The notes under the pieces: generated by a model
Told to the model about the DNA's origin: nothing
Database searches by the model: none
The model's input: only the letters and a program-made list of their open reading frames with translations
Position numbers and translations under genes: made by a program
DNA from: Deltaproteobacteria bacterium
GTDB lineage: Bacteria; UBA10199; DSSB01
Reading direction: 5' to 3'
DNA length: 5,223 bases
Assembly: GCA_021772695.1 (NCBI GenBank)
Contig: JAJFLL010000057.1
Location: 1 to 5,223 of the forward strand
Part shown: positions 1-4,359 of the stretch, piece after piece
Numbering within the stretch: the first letter of the stretch is position 1
How the letters are laid out: each line of letters begins with the position of its first letter

Positions 1-4
1 TATT

Positions 5-496
5 ATGTCCCAGATTAATCTGGAAGACTCTGATTCGAGCTATTCCCATATCGCTGCTGCCCTAAAATCCATCGAGCGTTCTGATCCCGGTGAACTCTTT
101 TTTAGGCGTCAGGCCAAAAAAATACGTTCCCTACTCCCTGCAGCCTCCCATCAGGAAGGTTGGCGGGCATGGACCAAGCCCCTAGCCGTGGCTGCGGCCT
201 TATTTTTTCTGGTCATCGGAGTTTCAAGGGTGAATCGCGATCCGAATTCGATTCCATCTCCACAGTGGCGGGCGGCCTTAGAATATATGGCCAATGAGGA
301 GGAAGATCTTGTAGGACTTGAAACCATCGATGAACTGAATCATGATCAATTGGTACGGCTTGCAAATAATATCGAAGGTAAGATTCTGGTAGAATCTGGT
401 GAACAGTGGATCGAAGAACCAGTCGACCTCGATGACTTGAACGATCATGAAATTCAACTTTTGATTCAGCGCTTAGAAAATAAGGTGCAAACATGA
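5..496 (+). CDS. Single-pass membrane protein, anti-sigma-factor-like
   Basis: A 163-residue protein with a cytoplasmic-looking N-terminus, one membrane helix at about residues 58-74 (flanked on the inner side by basic residues such as KKIR 38-41 and K58) and a very acidic C-terminal domain that should lie in the periplasm. The N-terminal pattern DPGELFFRRQ (27-36) is reminiscent of proteins encoded beside ECF sigma factors. There is no zinc-finger HxxxCxxC motif, so it is not a classical ZAS anti-sigma factor. The C-terminal domain holds two copies of a short motif (108-127 and 142-161). Its stop overlaps the start of the following Spy-like gene by four bases (ATGA), so the two are probably translationally coupled. 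The sigma factor would lie upstream, outside the window. Only four bases precede the ATG, so the ribosome binding site cannot be judged and the start is tentative. The anti-sigma role is inferred from architecture and context. Confidence 0.6.
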   Translation: MSQINLEDSDSSYSHIAAALKSIERSDPGELFFRRQAKKIRSLLPAASHQEGWRAWTKPLAVAAALFFLVIGVSRVNRDPNSIPSPQWRAALEYMANEEEDLVGLETIDELNHDQLVRLANNIEGKILVESGEQWIEEPVDLDDLNDHEIQLLIQRLENKVQT

Positions 497-1140
497 GCCG
501 ACTTGGCCGCGGACCATTCTGGGCCCTCTTGTTCCTGGTGTTTTTCCTAGGACAGGTGGCTTGGGGCCAAAATAATTCCAAGCAAGATTCATCCGCATCG
601 GCGCGGGAACGGGTGCATCAATTGATTGTTACTCGAATATCCAACGCATTGGGTTTGGACCAGGCCCAATCGGCTCGACTCGGCGAAGTCCTGAAAAAGT
701 ATAAACAAGAAAAACAGCGTTTGCGTTATGAAATTCAGGGCCTGACCTCCCAATTGCGTCAAGTAACCAATAGTGGCAATGAAAAATCCGTTCAGTCCAC
801 TTTAAAAAAACTGCAAGAAACCCAAGATCAATTGGACCGAAGCGATGAGGTGATGTTTGCTGAAGTTAAAACAATGTTGACCCCTAATCAGGTGGCTCAA
901 TTTGTTTTGATCATGGATGAAATTCGGCATGAAGTCCAAGCGGTAAAGCGCCGCGGTCGTCGTGAGTATCAGGGGGGGCCCACTTATCAGTTTCAGCCCC
1001 CCAAAACTGAGCAGACTTCGCCTCAACCCCAACTTACTAACCAACCCACCTATCAACCCCCATATCAACCGGGAACCTGGAACGGTTACGTGACGCCTTT
1101 GCGTCCCAATTCTGACAAGGAAGTTTGGGTGGGCAATTAG
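493..1140 (+). CDS. Secreted Spy/CpxP-like (LTxxQ) periplasmic protein
   Basis: A 215-residue protein with a clear signal peptide: basic MSRLGR, a hydrophobic core at 9-24 and a likely signal peptidase I site after AWG (23-25). The mature part is mostly helical and charged. It has a first Spy-like helix, ALGLDQAQSARL (52-63), a long coiled-coil-like stretch (64-117) and an LTPNQVAQF motif (129-137) that matches the LTxxQ hallmark of Spy/CpxP and related periplasmic sensors. Known family members bind misfolded periplasmic proteins or sense metals and damp envelope-stress signalling. The tail after about residue 155 is proline- and glutamine-rich with YQP-type repeats (TYQFQPP, TYQPPYQP) and is likely disordered. 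Translation is coupled to the preceding gene by an ATGA overlap. A G7 run lies at the start of the tail coding region. The family assignment is fairly good; the exact ligand is unknown. Confidence 0.7.
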   Translation: MSRLGRGPFWALLFLVFFLGQVAWGQNNSKQDSSASARERVHQLIVTRISNALGLDQAQSARLGEVLKKYKQEKQRLRYEIQGLTSQLRQVTNSGNEKSVQSTLKKLQETQDQLDRSDEVMFAEVKTMLTPNQVAQFVLIMDEIRHEVQAVKRRGRREYQGGPTYQFQPPKTEQTSPQPQLTNQPTYQPPYQPGTWNGYVTPLRPNSDKEVWVGN

Positions 1141-1505
1141 CCGCTTTCCTTTATTATTTGTAACAGCAAATCCATCATTCCCTCGTGGGAACCAACATAG
1201 TCCAACAATCTAATGGAAGTTTCCGGAAAAGCGCGGGCCTTTTCACCTAAAATCTTGGGAATATCTTCTCTGAAGTGGCGTCCCTGGGTAAGAAAATAGG
1301 GAAGCGCCAAAATTTCTTTTGCCCCCTGTTGTAAGGCCTGGTCAATGGCATCGGGAATATTGGGTTCACCGCCCTCTAGAAAACAGGCTCGAACATCATG
1401 GTTAAGACGTTGCTGTAATTGATCGGCAAGACGATGGACCTCCACGTTCGCCTCAGCCAGGCGTGATCCATGGGCAACCAATAAGATGATGGTAGCTTTT
1501 TTCAC
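1137..1505 (-). CDS. cbiX: Short CbiX/SirB-type sirohydrochlorin chelatase
   Basis: Class II chelatase family, which inserts cobalt (or iron or nickel) into sirohydrochlorin on the way to cobalamin, siroheme or F430. I choose the GTG at 1505, giving 122 residues, because a good Shine-Dalgarno (GAGGGAGAG on the minus strand, 1516-1524) lies 10 bases upstream and family homology begins at once with VKKATIILLVAHGSR. An ATG at 1604 would add 33 residues that resemble nothing in the family. The two expected metal/substrate histidines are present: His12 in the AHGS motif and His77 in PYFLTQGRHFREDIP (69-83), with FLEGGEPNIPDAI (42-54) between them. The length fits the small single-domain form, which works as a dimer. 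It follows the membrane-protein gene on the same strand after 67 bases, so the two probably share a transcript. Its stop codon overlaps that of the convergent Spy-like gene. No other tetrapyrrole gene is visible, so the metal cannot be inferred. Confidence 0.8.
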   Translation of the reverse strand: MKKATIILLVAHGSRLAEANVEVHRLADQLQQRLNHDVRACFLEGGEPNIPDAIDQALQQGAKEILALPYFLTQGRHFREDIPKILGEKARAFPETSIRLLDYVGSHEGMMDLLLQIIKESG

Positions 1506-1515
1506 CGGTGGATGG

Positions 1516-1524
1516 CTCTCCCTC
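1516..1524 (-). promoter_or_regulatory. Ribosome binding site deciding the cbiX GTG start
   Basis: The minus strand reads GAGGGAGAG here, ending 10 bases before GTG at 1505. It supports the internal GTG over the ATG at 1604. Confidence 0.6.
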
Positions 1525-1572
1525 GTTTGGATTCCATTAAAAGGGGAGGCTGTGAAAAAGGCAAGGTTAAAC

Positions 1573-1977
1573 TTAATCGCACACCGCTCCCAAAACAGCT
1601 CCATAGACCCAGTAAAGCAGTAAGGTGCCGAGGGCTATGCCCACACTGCCCATGAAGAAACCTAGATTGAAGGCCGGCGCCAATAGGGCTCCGGTTACGA
1701 TCCACAACAAAACACCGTAAAATAGACCGCGCTGCCAAGCCTTACCGGGCAATCGGCCCTTTAGTATGGTGCCGTAGGCCATGCCTAATACAACACCCGC
1801 CATAAAAAAGAAAAAATACCCCCAGAGCAGGTTTCCTCCAAAATGGGATGCCAAAAAACTACCCCAGTCCACGAATGGTGCCCCCAAATGATGTCCCACC
1901 AATCCTATGGCGGTCATAGCAAAGGTAGCGATAAATCCAGCGATCAAGACTCGGGTTAGGGACAAGGTTTTTTTCAT
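1573..1977 (-). CDS. Four-helix membrane protein, DUF6789-like
   Basis: A 134-residue, very hydrophobic protein with four predicted membrane helices at roughly 8-27, 49-70, 84-106 and 111-132. The pattern of short glycine-rich helices, the basic loop ILKGRLPGKAWQRG (71-84), the central GVLLWIVTGALLAP (88-101) and the ending VYGAVLG (124-130) resemble small uncharacterised membrane proteins of the DUF6789 type, whose function is not known. The ATG at 1977 has a fitting ribosome binding site (AGAGGT on the minus strand, 1984-1989) and a good sigma70 promoter directly upstream. It is the first gene of a minus-strand unit with the CbiX-type chelatase. A transport role for metal or tetrapyrrole is conceivable from that neighbour but nothing in the sequence shows it. 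The family call is from memory of the pattern and is tentative. Confidence 0.65.
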   Translation of the reverse strand: MKKTLSLTRVLIAGFIATFAMTAIGLVGHHLGAPFVDWGSFLASHFGGNLLWGYFFFFMAGVVLGMAYGTILKGRLPGKAWQRGLFYGVLLWIVTGALLAPAFNLGFFMGSVGIALGTLLLYWVYGAVLGAVCD

Positions 1978-1995
1978 TCATCTACCTCTATATCC

Positions 1996-2024
1996 ATTGT
2001 AACCGTGAGCTAGTCCTTGCTCAA
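1996..2024 (-). promoter_or_regulatory. Sigma70-type promoter for the minus-strand membrane protein/cbiX unit
   Basis: On the minus strand, -35 TTGAGC (2019-2024) and -10 TACAAT (1996-2001) are separated by exactly 17 bases. The -10 matches consensus at five of six positions and the -35 at four of six. Transcription would start near 1989, giving a leader of only about 12 bases that is mostly the ribosome binding site. Confidence 0.65.
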
Positions 2025-2057
2025 TAGTCCCGTTGGGTCCAAAAGGTGAGGCGCGTT

Positions 2058-2083
2058 AGAAGGGCAAAACCCTTGCCCTTTTT
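2058..2083 (+). terminator. Hairpin with U-tract just upstream of lgt (terminator or attenuator)
   Basis: AAGGGCAA (2060-2067) pairs perfectly with TTGCCCTT (2073-2080) around a 5-base loop. Two more pairs (A-T and a G-T wobble) extend the stem to ten. A run of five T (2079-2083) follows on the plus strand, as in an intrinsic terminator. The genes to the left are transcribed the other way, so this would act on a plus-strand transcript that starts in the 1978-2057 interval, that is, on the lgt leader. The stem is short and only half GC. Confidence 0.45.
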
Positions 2084-2107
2084 CAGGGCCTACGCCATGG
2101 AGATAAA

Positions 2108-2890
2108 ATGCATCCGGTACTCTTTGAAATTCCCCTCGGCAGCGGATTGAAAATCCATTCTTATGGATTGATGATGGCGCTAGGTTTTTTGGCTGCTCTG
2201 GGGTGGATCCGATTTCAGGCCAAGCGTGACGGGCTTTCAGTGGCTCGTCTAACCGATTTGACTTTTTGGATGATCGTATCGGCCATCGTTGGATCTCGCA
2301 TCGCCTTTATCCTATTGGAGTGGCCTCATTATTGGGCCCACCCCCTTGATGTCTTTAAAATTTGGGAAGGCGGACTCGTCTTTTTGGGAGGCTTATTGGC
2401 CTGTATTCCGGTGGCCTATTTTTACCTGAAACATTATCGATTAAATTTTTGGCAGGTCAGTGATGTGTTTATCCCCGGCGTGGCCTTAGGGCATGCCTTG
2501 GGCCGTTTGGGGTGCCTGTTTGCTGGTTGTTGTCATGGCAGATTATGTGATCCCCATGCCTGGTATGCGATTACCTTCCCTGGAAATGCTGGAAGTTTGG
2601 CTCCCCCTGGGGTCGCCTTGTACCCCACCCAGATCATGGAAGCCCTCACCGAATTTGGTATTTTTTTATTTCTGGCGATCAAATCTCAAAAGAAAGGGTT
2701 TGACGGTCAAATTCTTCTTCTATACTTAATCTTTTACTCGGCCTTTCGTATCATCAATGAATGGTTTCGTGGGGATATCATTGATGGAGTGGTTGTGGGC
2801 CGTGGGATCAACCCTTCATCTTGGGTTTCTCTGTCGCTTATTGTATTTGGCGTGATTGTGTTACTATACCGAAAAGGGAGGTCTCCATGA
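2108..2890 (+). CDS. lgt: Prolipoprotein diacylglyceryl transferase
   Basis: Lgt is the inner-membrane enzyme that moves diacylglycerol from phosphatidylglycerol to the lipobox cysteine of prelipoproteins, the first step of lipoprotein maturation. The 260-residue length and the multi-helix hydrophobic profile are typical. Visible landmarks are HSYGLMMALGF (17-27), with the conserved Tyr19; WEGGLVFLGGLL (86-97); the Lgt signature GHALGRLGCLFAGCCHG (128-144), with the key Arg133; LYPTQIMEA (171-179); and the C-terminal NEWFRGD (217-223), with a conserved Glu and Arg. The variant GRLGC...GCCHG replaces the GRIGN...NGE form of enteric bacteria and is common outside Gammaproteobacteria. The ATG is preceded by GGAGA (2099-2103) at a short 4-base spacing. 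The stop overlaps the next start as ATGA, coupling it to a lipoprotein gene. I found no convincing sigma70 promoter in the 130 bases upstream, which hold a hairpin with a U-tract. Confidence 0.95.
   Translation: MHPVLFEIPLGSGLKIHSYGLMMALGFLAALGWIRFQAKRDGLSVARLTDLTFWMIVSAIVGSRIAFILLEWPHYWAHPLDVFKIWEGGLVFLGGLLACIPVAYFYLKHYRLNFWQVSDVFIPGVALGHALGRLGCLFAGCCHGRLCDPHAWYAITFPGNAGSLAPPGVALYPTQIMEALTEFGIFLFLAIKSQKKGFDGQILLLYLIFYSAFRIINEWFRGDIIDGVVVGRGINPSSWVSLSLIVFGVIVLLYRKGRSP
2876..2881 (+). promoter_or_regulatory. Ribosome binding site fixing the lipoprotein start
   Basis: GGGAGG inside the end of lgt, five bases before ATG 2887. It supports this start, which gives a clean lipoprotein signal peptide, over an in-frame upstream ATG at 2821 that would lie deep in lgt. 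Confidence 0.7.
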
Positions 2891-3372
2891 GAGTCTTAAT
2901 CAAACCCGGAGTCTGTTTGGCCTTACTAAGTTTGTTGGCGGTTTGGGGTTGTTCAAAACCGGCTCTCTACGGTACCACCATGGAAAACCAACCCGTGGTG
3001 AAATACCTCAATGTCCCTCCTCAAGAGGCCTTTCGCGCTGCAAAAGAAGCCTTATTATTTCGTGGTTATTCTATTAAACAAGAAGACACCGCCAATCTCA
3101 CTTTAGAGACTTATTGGCAGCCCACAACTGCTGATTCCCACTATGTTGAGGTATTCCGTCGTAAGGATTTTGGAACCGTGGGGGCCTATTTTCGCCTATA
3201 CGTAAAGGTGAAACCCAGGCACAGCGGGTCTTCTGTAAGTATTACCAATGTGGCCAAATCGTTTATTTCTAATGTGAAAACCTCGGAGCGCGAAGAAACT
3301 GAGGTCATGGATAAAATCGCCGACTTTACCCGCCAACGGGACATTCAAGTCACAAATATTGGGCTGCAATAG
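2887..3372 (+). CDS. Predicted lipoprotein of unknown function, coupled to lgt
   Basis: A 161-residue protein. The N-terminus is a type II signal peptide: basic residues to Lys6, a hydrophobic stretch 8-20 and the lipobox-like AVWGC ending at Cys22, the expected lipidated residue. Trp at -2 is unusual but tolerated. Ser follows the cysteine rather than Asp, which by enterobacterial rules favours the outer membrane. The mature part has an alpha/beta look: PPQEAFRAAKEALLFRGYSI (44-63) resembles the helix and turn of small helix-grip domains as in BamC-like lipoproteins, followed by strands such as YFRLYVKVKP (101-110) and SSVSITNVA (115-123), then a charged helix SEREETEVMDKIADF (133-147). I do not recognise a named family. 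The gene overlaps lgt by four bases and ends one base before the stop of the convergent small gene. Being made next to its own modifying enzyme is biologically coherent. Confidence 0.8.
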   Translation: MRVLIKPGVCLALLSLLAVWGCSKPALYGTTMENQPVVKYLNVPPQEAFRAAKEALLFRGYSIKQEDTANLTLETYWQPTTADSHYVEVFRRKDFGTVGAYFRLYVKVKPRHSGSSVSITNVAKSFISNVKTSEREETEVMDKIADFTRQRDIQVTNIGLQ

Positions 3373-3373
3373 G

Positions 3374-3577
3374 CTAAGATCTTGCCTGAGCGAGACTGAA
3401 GGATTCCACTCGCTCTATTTCCAAAATTGCAAAGTCTTCTCCGTCTTCCAATCGCAGGGTCCCCTTGTCGTAATCTACGTTTTTAAGGATTCCGAGGTAG
3501 GAAATGCCAAAGGCGATGATTTCTACTCGACGTCCTTCTAAATCTTTCAATCGGGTGATGGAGTGCTGGAGGGACAT
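3374..3577 (-). CDS. Small conserved-looking protein with predicted Sm-like beta barrel
   Basis: A 67-residue protein of unknown function. After a short N-terminal helix (1-13), EGRRVEIIAFGISYLGILKN (14-33), then a hydrophilic turn DYDKG, then TLRLEDG (40-46) and FAILEIERVESFSL (49-62) give an alternating strand pattern. It resembles the five-stranded SH3-like barrel of small Sm/Hfq-type proteins (VxVxxxGxxYxGxL, then Ixxxxx(I/V)xS). Such proteins may bind RNA or simply form rings. This is a fold guess, not a family match. It converges on the lipoprotein gene with one base between stop codons. A strong promoter lies immediately upstream and there is no Shine-Dalgarno before the ATG, so the mRNA may start at or next to the ATG. 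The plausible protein and the promoter support a real gene over an antisense shadow. Confidence 0.65.
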   Translation of the reverse strand: MSLQHSITRLKDLEGRRVEIIAFGISYLGILKNVDYDKGTLRLEDGEDFAILEIERVESFSLAQARS

Positions 3578-3585
3578 GGAGCGGA

Positions 3586-3615
3586 ATTATGAATTTTCTC
3601 ATCCTAGTCTGTCAA
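3586..3615 (-). promoter_or_regulatory. Sigma70 promoter abutting the small Sm-like gene
   Basis: On the minus strand the -35 is a perfect TTGACA (3610-3615) and the -10 is CATAAT (3586-3591), five of six, with an 18-base spacer. The predicted start point is 3577-3579, that is, at the ATG (A at 3577) or one to two bases before it. Confidence 0.65.
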
Positions 3616-3644
3616 GCTCGCGGGGTTTTTAAACTCTTGAAAAA

Positions 3645-3695
3645 TAACGCAATTAGTCATTTCCTTATTTTTCAATGACTCGACGCTTTGCGTTA
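3645..3695. repeat. Nested palindrome midway between divergent promoters
   Basis: An outer perfect 8-base inverted repeat, TAACGCAA (3645-3652) and TTGCGTTA (3688-3695), encloses an inner perfect 7-base repeat, AGTCATT (3655-3661) and AATGACT (3674-3680). The central loop is 12 bases and the two levels are separated by 2 and 7 unpaired bases. It sits between the minus promoter (-35 at 3610-3615) and the plus promoter (-35 at 3717-3722), suiting a shared operator or a structured element. No T-run follows, so it is not a typical terminator. Confidence 0.5.
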
Positions 3696-3716
3696 GGAGC
3701 TGTAGGGGAAATGCTG

Positions 3717-3745
3717 TTGACACCTATGTGGATAAACTTTAGGAA
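3717..3745 (+). promoter_or_regulatory. Candidate sigma70 promoter for the PilZ gene
   Basis: A perfect -35 TTGACA (3717-3722) is followed at a 17-base spacing by a weak -10, TAGGAA (3740-3745; three of six). The poor -10 suggests low basal activity or activator dependence. Transcription would begin near 3752, giving a leader of about 115 bases. Confidence 0.4.
3727..3735 (-). promoter_or_regulatory. Consensus DnaA box inside the PilZ promoter spacer
   Basis: The minus strand reads TTATCCACA, the full nine-base DnaA box consensus. It lies within the 17-base spacer of the candidate PilZ promoter, where bound DnaA would block RNA polymerase. It is a single copy with no AT-rich unwinding region or dnaA/dnaN nearby, so this is not an origin. 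A chance match in a window this size is possible (a few percent). Confidence 0.4.
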
Positions 3746-3755
3746 CATGAGACCT

Positions 3756-3847
3756 TAAGCGAGGTTAGCTTATGGGGAGGGGCGCTTTGGATCCCATTTC
3801 GAGGGGGATCCACCAGCTTTTAGCCTCCCGATTGCTTCAGACAAAGC
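3756..3847 (+). other. Structured 5' leader of the PilZ gene
   Basis: The leader can form successive hairpins: TAAGC (3756-3760) with GCTTA (3768-3772); GGGAGG (3775-3780) with CCTCCC (3824-3829), enclosing a perfect 8-base stem TGGATCCC (3788-3795) with GGGATCCA (3805-3812); and GCTT (3834-3837) with AAGC (3844-3847). The ribosome binding site AAGGGG (3852-3857) follows. I do not see the conserved cores of GEMM-I or GEMM-II c-di-GMP riboswitches. Regulation through this structure is inference. Confidence 0.35.
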
Positions 3848-3867
3848 GGAAAAGGGGTTAAGCCAGA

Positions 3868-4200
3868 ATGTTCGAGGCTGGATTGAACTTTATCGAGAAA
3901 AGAATCTTTCGTCGCTTGAACGCTCAACTCCCAGTGGAGTTAGAACAATCCGGTAGCCAGGTAAGGGCCCAAACCCGGAATATCAGTTGTGGGGGGCTAT
4001 TTCTTTCCCTAGATCCCGAAAAAATTGATGAAAAGCAGGATCTGAATGTAGTGATTCACCTGCCCAATCAAAAAAATCCCGTTAAGGTGGTTGGGTCCGT
4101 GAGGCGCAGTGATGCGAATGGCGTGGCCTTGGAATTTCGAGGTCTCTACAATGACAACATCCTTGCTATTGAACGCTTCGTGAAATCCAACCTGAACTAA
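3868..4200 (+). CDS. Single-domain PilZ protein, predicted c-di-GMP receptor
   Basis: A 110-residue protein made almost entirely of one PilZ domain. Both halves of the c-di-GMP binding motif are present: RxxxR as RIFRR (12-16) and (D/N)xSxxG as NISCGG (38-43). The strands that follow (LFLSLDP 44-50, LNVVIHLP 59-66, VKVVGSVRR 72-80, GVALEF 85-90) fit the beta barrel, and a C-terminal helix (97-107) closes it, as in stand-alone PilZ adaptors. Such proteins switch a partner such as a motility, pilus, polysaccharide or transcription component when c-di-GMP rises. No partner gene is adjacent, so the target is unknown. The ATG has AAGGGG (3852-3857) 10 bases upstream. It appears monocistronic, lying after a structured leader and before an independent nuo promoter. 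Intact binding residues make c-di-GMP binding likely. Confidence 0.88.
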   Translation: MFEAGLNFIEKRIFRRLNAQLPVELEQSGSQVRAQTRNISCGGLFLSLDPEKIDEKQDLNVVIHLPNQKNPVKVVGSVRRSDANGVALEFRGLYNDNILAIERFVKSNLN

Positions 4201-4241
4201 TTTTCAATCTAATAATCAAAGACTTATCAAACCACACCCGT

Positions 4242-4295
4242 GGCCTTGCATACCCTATCTAGCTGGCCTAGCCTACAAGGGTGAGTGTATGGGCC
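4242..4295. repeat. Imperfect inverted repeat upstream of the nuo promoter
   Basis: GGCC (4242-4245) and CATAC (4249-4253) on the left match GTATG (4287-4291) and GGCC (4292-4295) on the right. ACCCT (4252-4256) can alternatively pair with AGGGT (4278-4282). It ends eight bases before the nuo -35. It could be a regulator site or a weak stem at the end of the PilZ transcript, but there is no T-run. The rest of 4201-4302 shows nothing I can name. Confidence 0.35.
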
Positions 4296-4302
4296 AATAT
4301 GC

Positions 4303-4331
4303 TTGACGGGTAATGTCCCCTGTCTTATAGC
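4303..4331 (+). promoter_or_regulatory. Sigma70 promoter of the nuo operon
   Basis: The -35 TTGACG (4303-4308; five of six) and -10 TATAGC (4326-4331; four of six) have an exact 17-base spacer. The start would be near G4338, giving a leader of about 22 bases to the nuoA ATG. Confidence 0.65.
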
Positions 4332-4359
4332 AGGCCCGCTTCTAAGGGTTTGAATTTGT

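Noticed and set aside
213..581. 122-codon minus-strand open frame across the first two genes
   Set aside because: It is antisense to two well-supported coupled genes and its translation has no recognisable domain or signal.
1506..1604. Longer chelatase starting at ATG 1604
   Set aside because: The extra 33 residues show no family similarity and no good ribosome binding site, while the GTG at 1505 has both.
3359..3541. 60-codon plus-strand open frame opposite the small Sm-like gene
   Set aside because: It has no ribosome binding site, overlaps the lipoprotein end in another frame, and the minus-strand product is a far more protein-like sequence with its own promoter.
3642..3700. attC-like (integron recombination) site, because of two stems with an unpaired spacer and GTTAG at the right edge
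   Set aside because: The left end does not fit RYYYAAC, the right end GTTAGGA breaks GTTRRRY at the last base, and no second site or integrase is present.
3709..3735. Sigma28 flagellar promoter (GTGGATAA resembling GCCGATAA) upstream of the PilZ gene
   Set aside because: No TAAAGTTT-like -35 element lies at the correct distance, and the same bases are better explained as a DnaA box.
3727..3735. Replication origin
   Set aside because: There is only one DnaA box, with no cluster, no AT-rich unwinding element and no origin-associated genes.
3801..3830. GEMM-type c-di-GMP riboswitch in the PilZ leader
   Set aside because: The conserved core sequences of the known c-di-GMP riboswitch classes are not visible; only a generic structured leader can be supported.
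4242..4252. Sigma54 promoter (TGGCC and TTGCA) upstream of nuoA
   Set aside because: The GG and GC elements are far too close together for the required -24/-12 spacing.
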